From the NCBI RefSeq assembly GCF_000350225.1, contig NW_005178809.1:1004753-1068752 (forward strand): a stretch of DNA of 64,000 nt. The letters run 5' to 3'. Below the pieces are notes generated by a model, which saw only the letters and a program-made list of their open reading frames with translations, ran no database searches and was not told where the DNA came from. Source of the stretch: Chondrus crispus. Its lineage: Eukaryota; Rhodophyta; Florideophyceae; Gigartinales; Gigartinaceae. Position numbers and translations under genes: made by a program. Positions 10,172 through 20,083 of the stretch are shown one piece after another; within the stretch, counting starts at the first letter, position 1, and each line of letters opens with the position of its first letter.

Positions 10172-11632
10172 TTACCTTGTTCCGCCGCTACCGGTGCTCT
10201 TTCTGCGCTTTCTGCGGCGCTTTCTCCTGCATTTGCACCTGAATACTGTTCTCCCTGTAGTAGATTTCCCCGGTTTACACTTCGAGGCACCCACTATAAC
10301 CCGTCGTCTTCTCTGACGATCAGTACCATCCATGTATGACTCATCTTTCACAGCTGTTAGTGGTATCTCCACTTCTACCATGTTATTCATCATTAGCTCC
10401 ACCTTCCTTCCGGTTAAAACGGCCCTCGCCAACTTTCCATTTTTCAATCTGCATTTGATCATGTAATTCGATTTTCGATATACTGCTCTTTCGCTTGACG
10501 GAACTGGCCTCAAAACCCCAGAAACCTTGTCCCCAACTCGCAGCAACACTTCGAGAGTTCCGATAATGGTACCCTGCTTGTTTGGTAGAAAACGTCTGCT
10601 TTGTCGTACGCTGCTTTCCACGTATGTCATAGGGGACGTCAATTCCTCTGCCGTCCCGGATGTCAAGTCATCTCCCATTCCAGTCAGCCCCTCCATGTAC
10701 ATACGGAGACCGGATATTATCACCTGCGGCTGCATCGCACTTGCCCTCACACCATCCGCTGTACTCGTATTGCACTCCTCTCCGGTGCAATCGGAAGTCG
10801 AAGCTTCGCTTACAATCGCCTGTCGCTCAACAACCGGCTTACTACCCGATTTATAGCAGTCTCCTGAGCTATCACATTCAGAGCTTGGTTTCGCGGTGTG
10901 GAAAGATATCCCACCGCCTTCTGAGCGACTTTTCTTGCCTGGCTTCGGCCGCCGCCGACGAGGCGATGGCGAAATACGAGGACTTGTGGTGGGTGTCATT
11001 GAGGGACTTCTCGAAGGCCGTCGTGAATTGGAGGGAGTAGGTGTTACTGAAGCTCGGGGGGACATTGAGGGCGTTTTCGACGGACTCGGAGTCATGGATG
11101 ATGACGGCGTCGGCGTGGGGGATGGAGTTTTTGAGTTGGACGGTGTCGGGGAAGGGTTCCTCGCTATTCGTGTTTCTTTCTCCACTCTCTCAGGCCTGCA
11201 CTCTGCGAGCGTATTGAATACGATATGTATCAGGCGGAACTGTTGCACGTTTCCGTTTGCGTCTTCGAAGTCGCGGCACCTTTGCCTCCATAGTTCAGGT
11301 TCGAGCTGTAAAAGGGAGGTGCAAAACGCTGCATCTCGACGCGTGAATCTGAGTTCTTTGAGATCTCGGGCTTCAGCACATATGCAAGCACCAATAGTTT
11401 GAATGTCATCTAAGACGCAGGGTAGGGCTGAGAGTTGTAATTTTCTGTCGCGAACCGCATTGTGACTCGGTAGGGTCATAGGCTCAACTTCTTCTACTGT
11501 GACTCGATTGTTCTGGCTCGGGGGTCGTAGAAAGGTTAGCGGCCCACTCTCAAACATGCTCTGGATATCGAAGCGCCATGCCTGGGCGTGGAATGCATAT
11601 GCAAGGACGAGGAGAGCTGACGTAAACCTCAT
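10172..11632 (-). CDS. Secreted protein with Ser/Pro-rich linker and basic C-terminus, copy 1
   Basis: 486 residues, intact. MRFTSALLVLAYAFHAQAW is a clear signal peptide with likely cleavage after AQA. A first domain (about 20-158) has spaced cysteines (LPCVLDD, GACICAE, AFCTSL, QRCRDF, AECRPE). A linker of roughly 120 residues is rich in Ser, Pro and Thr (SPTPSNSKTP, SPSKTPSMSP), a likely O-glycosylated stalk. A second domain has paired cysteines (SDCTGEEC, GDCYKSG) and many hydrophobic strands (GRKVELMMNNMVEVEIPLTAV). The end is strongly basic (KCRRKRRRKRRKS). I do not recognise the family. A secreted or wall-associated role is inferred from the signal peptide and stalk. Copies 2 and 3 lack the linker. 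Confidence 0.85.
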   Translation of the reverse strand: MRFTSALLVLAYAFHAQAWRFDIQSMFESGPLTFLRPPSQNNRVTVEEVEPMTLPSHNAVRDRKLQLSALPCVLDDIQTIGACICAEARDLKELRFTRRDAAFCTSLLQLEPELWRQRCRDFEDANGNVQQFRLIHIVFNTLAECRPERVEKETRIARNPSPTPSNSKTPSPTPTPSSSMTPSPSKTPSMSPRASVTPTPSNSRRPSRSPSMTPTTSPRISPSPRRRRPKPGKKSRSEGGGISFHTAKPSSECDSSGDCYKSGSKPVVERQAIVSEASTSDCTGEECNTSTADGVRASAMQPQVIISGLRMYMEGLTGMGDDLTSGTAEELTSPMTYVESSVRQSRRFLPNKQGTIIGTLEVLLRVGDKVSGVLRPVPSSERAVYRKSNYMIKCRLKNGKLARAVLTGRKVELMMNNMVEVEIPLTAVKDESYMDGTDRQRRRRVIVGASKCKPGKSTTGRTVFRCKCRRKRRRKRRKSTGSGGTR

Positions 11633-11722
11633 CTTTTTGCCGGTATGGAGAAGGGGACCGCGTACCCTTTGCTTGGTCCAGTCTAGAATGGAACACGCCG
11701 TGATGGGCAGGCACGGAGAGCA

Positions 11723-12291
11723 TTAAGTATTGAATAATCTGGAACGCTGCTTCATTGTACCGTGCTGGGTGAGGATAGTATGTCTCGCAGTCTGGTCTCT
11801 CGAGACTTGTGTCGTGGAAGAGCGTGGGTGTTCATACTGGGTGGAAAACACTAGATAGGAAGTAGAGAACAGTTGGACGGGGTAGCATGTAGGAGCAAAA
11901 TGCTTAGCGAGGAGAGATCTACCTCGGTGCAAATCATCTTTAATTCGGTCTGTAGTTCTATAAAAGCCCAGGTCTCCAGGAGGGAGAAGAGCCTCGATGG
12001 AACAGCATCGTTCCTGGGGGTTTCTTTTCGTCAGATCGGAGTGTCTACACAAGCGACAGTGATATGCACTCGCCCCATCTCGCGAACGCGTCGAAAAACG
12101 AGATGCAAAAAAAGGACAGTCGCGATCTCTTCCCTCGCAAGACAAGGAGTTTGGTCCAAACCTCGCATTAATAGTGTCCTTAGCCCTCCTATGAAATGGT
12201 CTTCACGCGTGCGTAAGGCGCTAAATAGTGTATTTCGGACAACGGTGTTGGTGGCGTCCGCTTTACTCCCCGGTATGTGCAATATTCGCAA
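11723..12291 (-). other. Two overlapping small frames, unidentified, S1 unit 1
   Basis: A frame starting MRILHIPGSKADATN at 12291 (86 codons) overlaps a second frame (to 11723) with a possible metal-binding YHCRLCRHSDLTKRN. Both recur in units 2 and 3, but those DNA copies are too similar for protein conservation to mean anything. It may be the remains of one gene broken by a frameshift, or the 5' region of the secreted-protein gene. No function can be assigned. Confidence 0.25.
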
Positions 12292-12713
12292 TAATTATAC
12301 GCTACTTATGTCCTACATACTGTATGAGCCCGCAAAGTGCAATACCGCCACCAGCAGACGTCCAGCCACCGCTTATCTGCCGAACACAGCGATGCAGGTC
12401 GCTGCATTCCCAACGGCAGGATACAGCACCAGAAAAAGGAGATTGTGCGACCGAGCCGAGGAGCGGATACGCTACGCTCCGAGAAGGTAATGTTACATTA
12501 CGCGTTTCCATAAAACCACATGAAATTTGCTTTGTTGTACAACCTAACATGACCTCAATTCGTGTCTTCTCTTACAGTTCCACTGCATTCATCAGGTGCC
12601 AGTCGTAACCCTGAACAGAGGCCCTCGCGACATCCGTGGGTAGACACAATCACCCTGAGCCACACGCTGTCCATTGTTGCAGAGCGGCCCATTTGCGAAT
12701 TGCCGGGCTTTTC

Positions 12714-12807
12714 TCTCCTGGACCTGCAATCAAGATTCTAGTCTCGGCGTCATGATCATGTCTCCTGGACCTGCAATCAAGATTCTAGTCTCGGCGTCAT
12801 GATCGTG
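12714..12807. repeat. 47-bp tandem duplication
   Basis: Units 12714-12760 and 12761-12807 differ by one base (gatcatg / gatcgtg). Unit 3 has this sequence once (about 63718-63764), so the duplication is private to unit 1. Confidence 0.9.
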
Positions 12808-13280
12808 TAGAAGGCTTGAGACAATCTCGAAAGGCAGCATGGACTGTAGGCGAACAAGTCAACAGGATCACTTCGCGACTACGCGCCAACCACCTGAAAC
12901 AACTGTAGTGTACCCGCTTGCAGAATCATGAAATACAACGGCAGCTGTGCATGGAGGTATACTCTGCGTTCAAGCTTTTCCAACGCCCCTCCCCCCCACC
13001 CCGCCCCCGCCCCCGCCCACAATGAATGCGTTTCGCACTGACGGTTCCTCTCCCCATCCGGGCTCTCGGGCTCTCACTGCACCAGACGCTAATGCGGCAT
13101 CCGCGGCTGGGTGACGCGCTAGCTCGTGTGGTGGGAGATCTCGAGACAGGTGGTATGTTGATGACCTCGGCAGGCAAAACGCCGCAGCACGTACAGTATG
13201 GAACGCCACCGTAAACGCCTCCATCACGGTTCCTCGCCCCCATGCCCATGTACACTTTCCCTCAAGCGCGCTCCCCTTTT

Positions 13281-13836
13281 TCACATCCTCCGCCAGCGCC
13301 ACCACCCGAAAAACGCGCCCGCGGCGACGACAGCCGCAGCGACAGTGCCCACGCCGACGACAGTATACGCGGTCTCCCTGGCGGAGCGCCCGCGATCGAA
13401 GTCGACCTCTGCGTCGTCGTCGTCGTTATCCTCATTGGCATCGGGGAGCGGGGTGTCATGCGTCTCCATGGGCGGGGCGTCCCTCCCCTTCTCGTCCTGC
13501 TCGGGGGCGGGGTTGCCCTCAAGCACCTGGGTGGCATCCGCGGAGGTCTGAAACTCGGCGCCGACAGAGTGCATCCAGGCGAGGGCGCCCGCGACGCGGG
13601 CGTACACGCCGCGGAGAGCAGCCAGTTCGCAGACAGGCGGACGGCGGAGCAGCGGAAGACGGCGGTCGAGGGGCGCGAGACGTCACACAGGGCGGCGGGG
13701 AAGGGCAGGGCGGAGTGTTGGCCGTTCAGCACGCGCGGGGCGGGGAGAAGCGGCGGGCACGTGGCACGGGTGGGGGGAAGCAGGGGCGAGACGAGAACAT
13801 CAAATCATGGCGAGGTCGCGCACCGTTCGCTGACAT
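13281..13836 (-). pseudogene. Trypsin-like S1 peptidase remnant with acidic stalk and C-terminal membrane anchor, copy 1
   Basis: Minus-strand ATG at 13836-13834. In one frame RVLNGQHSALPFPAALCDV resembles the activated N-terminus of an S1 peptidase (I/V-x-G-G), followed by VRLSANWLLSAA, the region leading to the catalytic His. About 400 bp present in copy 2 are then missing, removing the catalytic core. In the next frame LRGVYARVAGALAWMHSV is the C-terminal helix of a trypsin fold (P-G-V-Y-x-R-V). An acidic stretch (EDNDDDDAEVDFD) and a hydrophobic segment (YTVVGVGTVAAAVVAAGAFF) ending WWRWRRM follow, as in a single-pass anchored protease. Stop at 13281. Not functional as a protease. Confidence 0.6.
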
Positions 13837-13870
13837 GTTGCATTTACCGTACGAACGGATCGCTCTAAAC

Positions 13871-14239
13871 TTTACTTAATGTCCAGTGTCTATCCGACCA
13901 AGCGTTATCATAACATAAACATCTGCGAATTTTATTTCTTTTCAACTTTTATGTCCACGGTTTCTATTTTTCTTTGGGAGGCTGACTCGTTTTACAATGT
14001 TTCTGAAGTTAGAAACGAGTAGAAACCATTCTACGGAAAGTTTCTATGCTACTGGTACAAAATTAGCCTAAAGAAAAATACAAACTGGAAGCCGACTATT
14101 CTTTTAAACACCTTTGTAAGCATCAACGAGTTGGGTTTCGCAAAAATTGACGAGAAGCTGCTTTACTTGCGGTGATGGGATTGTAGTTACAAAAGCAAAA
14201 GTTAAATCGTGCTTTGCGTTGTCTAGAAAAAATAGAGTA
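13871..14239. other. Unique AT-rich stretch
   Basis: No reading frame, repeat or recognisable signal seen. It lies between S1 unit 1 and S2. Confidence 0.4.
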
Positions 14240-14942
14240 ACTTTTGCCCTCACACGAGGACTAACGGTCCGATAGACACTACACGACCGGTAATTTGCCT
14301 CCTTTTCTTTGCAAAATTATATACATTAAGGTCCGTAAAGTAACGCGTTGTCTTTTTCCATTTGCCCACAAAGTCGCTGGACGTGAAGTAAACCTGAGAT
14401 TGAAAAATCCCACCACGAGTTTTGCGGACTGACCTCCAGCAACGTACCTGCCCGCAACAAGTGCAAGTCTGGTACATCGTCGTGCCGCCCGACGGATCAC
14501 GTGCACCTGCGCGGATACTCGCTGAACCGAATATTGTAGCTCACTACAAGGATAGAATGGTTCTCAGTCGAAAGGGCGATGTGTTTCGTCTTCTTGACAG
14601 CCTGAGGGGGGCCGTTTTGGAGGGGACCGCTTTTTAGAAGCTTCTACTTGTCTATTTTTCGCGGTTGCTTCGGCGACATATGTGTGACAGTTCTTGTGGT
14701 GCTTTGATCCGGTGATAGACTCTGCGCAGATGAAGTGAAAGGGGCGTCCATAACGCAAACCGGTACGACCCATGCAGTCTGAGACTCGTTTGTGCTGGTG
14801 AAAGAGCGGAAAACCCATCTCGTTTTCCTTCAAGACGGGTCGATCCGGCACTGCTGTGATCAGGCGGATGTGAAACTGGTGGAAAACTCGCATGCCCCCA
14901 GTTTTCGGTATGCTGTGAGTTCGCCAAACGCGTTGCTGAAAA
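14240..14942. repeat. S2 host segment, unit 2, left part
   Basis: Homologous, from about 14330, to 48765-49314 plus 54815 onward. Minus-strand frames such as MYQTCTCCGQVRCWRS and FICAESITGSKHHKNC look like pieces of a broken gene, but I cannot name it. The segment stops at GCTGAAAA (14935-14942), where the non-LTR element begins. The same 8 bp recur at 33548-33555, where S2 continues. Confidence 0.7.
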
Positions 14943-15008
14943 AGGGGGTTTTATTTTCACTAATCAAGGGGGGGGCCGATGCCATATCATAGGGCAGGCT
15001 TCAAGGAC

Positions 15009-18000
15009 TCACACTTGGGCGGGACAAGATAAGGCCGCGCCATGATAAGGCATGCGGGCGAGGGTGGCTGAGGCAACACTTGACCATATGGCATAACTAA
15101 GACGCTGAGAGAGACGAGACTTTGCAGTACCAAAGGTGGTACCGGTGCGGATGGCAATTTGATGGGAGAGGGACTCGAGGACAGATGTAGAGCGGGCGCT
15201 GGGAGCGCCCAGGGTGTCGAACGCAAGAGGCACGAAGTGCCAGTCCAGAAGAGGGAGCGAGGCGTCGGCTTGTAGATGTAGAGCGGAGCGGATGATGCGA
15301 GCGTGCGTGCTTAGCTTGTCAGCATCCGCCACTTCGGCGGCGCCGGCTATACCGCGAGCAGCCGGGATGAGGGCCCCCACGCGGTAGGGGCTCCGGACAG
15401 TGACATCGTAAGCAGTAGGACGGTCTGGCAGAGCTCCCGCAGGAGGCGGAGCGGGCTGAACGAGGAGATCGGCGGGGCGATGAGCCGTGCCAGGGATGAG
15501 AAAAGGGACTTCCATATCACAGCTCAGTCCTGCGGCGCGGAAAGCATGTCGTGCCAGAGTGTTCCGCACCGTGTTGTGACGATGCACAGTACCGAAGCCG
15601 TGCTTGCACATGGCGGCATGGTCACCGCGTATATCCATGGGACGGCGACAGTGAGAGCAGAGGAGGGGCTGGATGGAGTCATCGTAGACCGGGGAGTCAA
15701 GATGACGGCGGAGCATACATGACCACACCTCGCTGGAGACGCGTGATGTAAGGGCGGGATGAGCACACAAGAAGGAAGCGGCGCCTGGCGCGCACAGGGA
15801 GTTGTAGCGCGCTCGGCGGCGTACGGAGGCGGGTGTGTGGTCGGAGGGGCTGGGGAGGCGATCCCATGCAGACTTTTCCCAGTACATCCTTGAGAAGGCG
15901 CCATGGAGAGCCTGAAATAATGTCTTGTGTACGCGTTCAGGTCTGTCCAGGAGGGCGTCTGGCTCGAATGGGCCGAGGGGGGAGTGTGCTGATAGCACGC
16001 CACGAGTGCGTACTTCCGGGTTGATGGACGCGAGCACTCGGACGAGATGGCGGCGTGCCATGCCGCGGTAGAAGGGCACCGAGGGGTTAGCAGGACCTTT
16101 AACGCGGATCGGGGCGGCTTCTAGAAGGCTGGCGGCGTAGGACGCATGCACAAACGGGGATAGCGGAGTGAAGCCATGACCTCCCATACGAAGAGGTAAG
16201 CCAATTTGAGTAGAAATAGATGCCGAGAGGGGAACGTTGTTCAGGCGAGAGTATGTGGCGCGTTGGAGTTCGTCAAAGCGCACAGCCAGCGGGAGGGACA
16301 AGATCGGGGGTGTCAAGCGGAACGTATGTTCCACACGACACACAGAGCCGGTGACGCGATGGAGGTGAAACCGAATGCGGGCGTCCGGAATATCCTGAAG
16401 AGGACGAAGCGCGTCGGTGCAAGATTGGATCTTGTTCTGTAGATAATTCTTGATGAAGGCGTCAGAGCCGAGGGGGGCGCCAAGGAGAACCAGTCCATCT
16501 TCAGAAGGGACCTGAACAGGGAAGACATCGAGAAGTGGGGAGAGATTGGCGGGGGAGGACGATGGCCAGAACGCACGACACTTGGAAATGTTTACATGGA
16601 AACCGGCCGCAGGGCCAGAATTTCGAAGTATTCGGAGCGCCTTGGTGACTTCAGCAATTGTGCCTATGAGGGTTCCATCATCAGCGTACCATCGGTTGAG
16701 GGCGAGGTTGCACTCGCGGCTGAGACGGCGAATGAGGGGTTGGATGGCGAGCGAAAACATGAGCATGCTGGCAGGATCGCCCTGCTGCGTACCCTCTTGG
16801 CTGGCATTAGAATTGGAGGCGACGATGGCAGGACAAGATCGGGGACAGCGTGGCCATATATTAGGTTTAGAAATCGTGATAGGGTCGGGGTCTGAAGAGG
16901 TGCACGATGCAACATGGCTTGGCGGGAGAACGTATTGAATGCGTTGCGGGCGTCAACGGAAACAAGGACGTAGTGGGGGTCTCGACCATGGCGCCGCATG
17001 AGCATGCCGCAATCATGAACGATGGCATCCATGCCAGATGGCACGCCATTTGCGAGCTGTTCAGGAGAGAGCCGGTCGCGTGTGTCATCTATAGCGGCAG
17101 GCAGCAGCACTTTGGTGACAAGCCGGCGAAGCGCCTGGCCAACGGCGATGGGGCGGATCTTGTCCGGGCGTGGCTGGAGGGGAATAAGAGTAGAAGCAGC
17201 GAGAAGTGGTACAGTACGGTCAGGCAGATCGCCAGAGGCAAGTCGTTGAACCAAGCGAGTTAAGGCAGAGAGACCGGTGACGCCCGCCTCTGGGCTGACG
17301 GATGTTCGAGCGAGAAGTTGGAGGAGGCGTGGTGAGAGGCGGTCGGGGCCGGCGGCGGAGGTGGGATTCAAAGATCGTGCCGCGCGAAGGACTTGAGCTT
17401 CCGTGATGTCTGGCGCCGGGGGGAGGTCCATCTGCGGGAGCGCTTGTATCGGGGCTGCCGGGGAGGGGTGAAGGGCAGCCAAAGCGTTGCGGGTGGCAGG
17501 GGAGCGGAGATCAGCAAGAGGCTTGTCGGTGAGGGCTCTCATGGCGCGGCTGTACTGTGCGTCAGAAGCGAGGCGCATGGCGCGACCAATGCGACGGCGG
17601 GGGCAAGCGGAAGTCGTGTGGCGCCGGGCGTGTCGGTCCTGCCATTCAATATCAGCTTGGTGAGCGTGGAGAGCTTCATGCCATAACGCAGGCCAAGCAA
17701 GGCCAGAAGAAGCTCGACGGATGCGTTGGCGAAGGGCATGTTGTTGAGCTTTTCGGGAGCGCCAGCCAGGTTCGCCGCGGAAGGAGCGGCGAAGGACAGC
17801 GACAGGAAGGATGTAGAGGTGAAGGAAAGCCTTGTGGGTGTCGGCGGGGTCCCGGGTGGCGGCAGCAGCACGAACGAGCTTGATGAGTAGAAGGGTTAGG
17901 CTATGCAGGCACGGGGAAGGGATAGAAGAATATACTTGGGAGGCGCGAAACGGGCAGAGAAGGAGATCGCGACCGGAAGGGAGAGAGAGGGGGGGAGAGG

Positions 18001-18127
18001 AGGTGGAGGGCGGGCTGTCAGCGTGTAACTGGGACGGGGGCGTTGCGGCGGAGGAAAGGGATGGTTGACTCACTGTGATGATGGGGGGTGTGGGAGCGGG
18101 ACCGCGACGGGAGAGAAGGTGGGGCAA
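15009..18127 (-). pseudogene. RT-endonuclease of the non-LTR element, one frameshift
   Basis: N-terminal RT half at 18127-16825: SAAGPDRLSPRLLQLL, IRPIAVGQALRRLVTKVLLP, NGVPSGMDAIVHDC, VSVDARNAFNTFSRQ. A one-base deletion near 16825 separates it from QQGDPASMLMFSLAIQPL and the catalytic WYADDGTLIG in the next frame. Downstream lie a thumb region, a CCHC-type motif (CSHCRRPMDIRGDHAAMC) and an endonuclease signature RPADLLVQ...AYDVTVRSP with a following Lys (ADKLSTH). This order is that of restriction-like-endonuclease non-LTR elements, which nick the target and prime on it. Stop at 15009. The single frameshift is probably inactivating; a sequencing error is possible. Confidence 0.85.
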
Positions 18128-19305
18128 CAGAGACGGCGGGCTGGCGGAAGTGTCGCGGAGATGGAGAGGGCACGTTTGCGAAAGGCATTGGGGGCTGTCG
18201 AGGGGCCGACGGTGGCCGGACGAGGACCGGCGGAGGAAGGGGGGACTGTATTCGGAGACGACGGATGGAATAAAGGACTGTGAGAGAAGGCAGGAGGGGA
18301 GGGGGGAGGAGGCCGGAGCAAATCTGGAGGAGCGGAGGTAAGTGCCGAGGGCGGAGGTGGTTGAGCAGAGACGGTGGCTGCGGGAATGGGAGCCGCGGTG
18401 GGGACGTTGGGAGCAACGGTGAGGACACTGGGAGCAGACATCACAGATGGCGGAGCGGGGGGCCGACCAGCATGATGGCCAGAAGGCACAGGGGGTGGAG
18501 CAGAAGTAGGTGAAGTAGACGTGGGAGGCCGTGTAGATGCCGCTACAGAGACTTGGGGGACGGCAAGAGCCGCCACAGGGGCGGAGGCTGGCAACGGCGA
18601 GGCAAGAGCGGCCACGGGGCGGGAAAGGTCGCGGTGAGCCACACGAGTAGATGGGCCACGTTTAGTAGGGCGGGTCGGCGGGGTGGGGGTGGTAGCACGG
18701 GCGTGAGCCTGGAGCACGAGTGCCAGAGCTTGACGGACAGCTAGGGGGACGGAGGTTGGGGTGCGACGGTCGAGGAGGCGAAGGGCCTCACGGCGTAGGC
18801 GGCATGCAACACCAGCGGCCGCGAAAGAGTCGAGTGCGGAAGCGGTAGGAGGTAGGGGAGCAGAGTGGATGGTTAGGTCTTCATAGATGAGGCGTAGGTG
18901 CGCGAGGATGCGGGCGAGGAGAGTAGTGTGGGATTCGAGAAAGTAGACGTATGTCCACCGGCCAACTCCGGGAACAAGGACGTGGGGAGGGAGAACGGCG
19001 CCAGCGAGGTGGGCGCCACGGCGCAAAGCGGATTGCGCAGCAGTGAAGGAAGCGAAGGCTGCGAGGTTGGCATCTGGAGCGATGGCGTAGGCGGTGACGG
19101 CGGGGGGAGGAGCAACAGGCTCTCCAGTACGAGGGTCGAGACGAAGCGGTTTGCCCACGGTGCGGACGAGGGAGTGGGCCGCCGCGAGCGTTGCCCTCGA
19201 GACTGAAGTAGGTGCGGCGAGTGCCGCACGGGCAGCCTCGAGAGTCAGGATAGAAGAAGAATCGGGGCGGGCTGGGACACGTGGCAGCTGGAGGGGGCGA
19301 GCCAC
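18070..19305 (-). CDS. ORF1 of the non-LTR element
   Basis: 411 residues starting MARPLQLPRVPARPD. The first 200 residues are Ala/Leu-rich and helical (LEAARAALAAPTSVSRATLAAA). The rest is a low-complexity Pro/Ser/Ala region, with a basic end (AFRKRALSISATLPPARRL). No zinc finger or RRM seen. It overlaps the RT frame by 58 bp in another frame. A nucleic-acid-binding ORF1 role is inferred from position only. Confidence 0.6.
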   Translation of the reverse strand: MARPLQLPRVPARPDSSSILTLEAARAALAAPTSVSRATLAAAHSLVRTVGKPLRLDPRTGEPVAPPPAVTAYAIAPDANLAAFASFTAAQSALRRGAHLAGAVLPPHVLVPGVGRWTYVYFLESHTTLLARILAHLRLIYEDLTIHSAPLPPTASALDSFAAAGVACRLRREALRLLDRRTPTSVPLAVRQALALVLQAHARATTPTPPTRPTKRGPSTRVAHRDLSRPVAALASPLPASAPVAALAVPQVSVAASTRPPTSTSPTSAPPPVPSGHHAGRPPAPPSVMSAPSVLTVAPNVPTAAPIPAATVSAQPPPPSALTSAPPDLLRPPPPSPPAFSHSPLFHPSSPNTVPPSSAGPRPATVGPSTAPNAFRKRALSISATLPPARRLCCPTFSPVAVPLPHPPSSQ

Positions 19306-19365
19306 GACAAAGGGAGAAGTGGAGGGTAAGGTGGAAGACGACTTGAATTGAACGGAGGTGATAGG

Positions 19366-20028
19366 TGTAGTATAACACCCCCCAACGGAGAGGGGTGTAT
19401 ACTTAGCTCGACGTAGACCCCGTACGAGGGGCGAGAAGACGGGGAGAACACACAGCTAACGAGACAGGGAAGCGGGCCCTGGTAGCGTGGTAGAGCGGGA
19501 CGGTCGGGGACGAGCGTACGCGCGGGCCGATCTACGCCTCGACGCCCCGGAGCAGCGCTGGGTAACGTACCAGCGCTGACGGGCGGAGGCGGATCTAGGC
19601 TCGTTCGCGTACGCAGCTGTCCCCTACCCGCTTTGTCCCGGTTAACGCGCGCGAAGGCGGATCGCGCTCGTTAGTTAAGCTGGAAGACCGACCTAGGCGG
19701 TAGGTCGTGGACCAGTCCGTTCTTGTCCACCTCCCCCGCCGCCGGTCGCGCTCGTATTTAATGTATACAATGCGTCTATCATAATACTACAGTACCGGTA
19801 TGCTGTAGTAACTTACTGTAGCGCGGGTCGTCCCGCGCTGTAATGCTGTCAGCCGTCGGGGCTGACAGCACACGTGTGGGACGCGTACTGTGCGCGCGGT
19901 GGTACGCGCCTCGTACACGTGTACGCGTGTGGTCCCGCGTCCTCCGTACACGTGGGGGTACACGTGTGCGCGCGTGTGGTTCGTATTGATCTGATCTAAA
20001 TCTAATCGCGAACCGCCGTTATGCCACA
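19366..20028 (-). repeat. 3' LTR of gypsy F
   Basis: 663 bp, TGTGGCAT...CTACA on the minus strand. It contains a hairpin TGCTGTCAGCC / GGCTGACAGCA and a cluster of ACACGTGT-type palindromes (about 19840-19980), likely promoter elements. Confidence 0.95.
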
Positions 20029-20029
20029 C

Positions 20030-20073
20030 GGCCCCCTCCTCAAGAGTGAACGTCCGCGTTCACCCTTGAGGAG
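20030..20073. repeat. Hairpin plus purine motif copy 1 of gypsy F
   Basis: CTCCTCAAGAGTGAACG (20036-20052) and CGTTCACCCTTGAGGAG (20057-20073) form a 17-bp stem with one mismatch and a 4-nt loop. On the minus strand the stem ends in GAGGAGGGGGCCG directly before the LTR, so the purine tract sits at the foot of the hairpin. The first 34 nt (20030-20063) recur at 24470-24503. Confidence 0.85.
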
Positions 20074-20083
20074 TGAAAGAACC

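Larger units (their letters stand above)
10100..13870. repeat. S1 host segment, unit 1
   Basis: Homologous to 34560-36963 plus 42959-44620 (unit 2) and to about 61065-63955 (unit 3). It contains, reading on the minus strand, the trypsin-like pseudogene, a small ORF and the secreted-protein gene. Unit 1 is the most diverged. It lacks a segment of about 65 bp present in the other two (43110-43165, 63625-63685) and has its own 47-bp tandem duplication. Confidence 0.85.
14943..19365 (-). mobile_element. Non-LTR retrotransposon with restriction-like endonuclease
   Basis: Two ORFs on the minus strand: a Pro/Ala-rich ORF1 and an RT ORF with a C-terminal zinc motif and PD-D/E-x-K-type endonuclease, as in the R2/NeSL/Utopia group. 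The 3' end at left carries AATAAA close to the junction and no long poly(A). The 5' end is cut off by the LTR of gypsy F at 19366. Host direct repeats GCTGAAAA at 14935-14942 and 33548-33555 flank the whole nest and may be its target duplication. Confidence 0.85.

Noticed and set aside
13242..13868. 208-codon plus-strand frame in unit 1
   Set aside because: Same reason: a shadow of the minus-strand peptidase remnant, not shared with unit 2.
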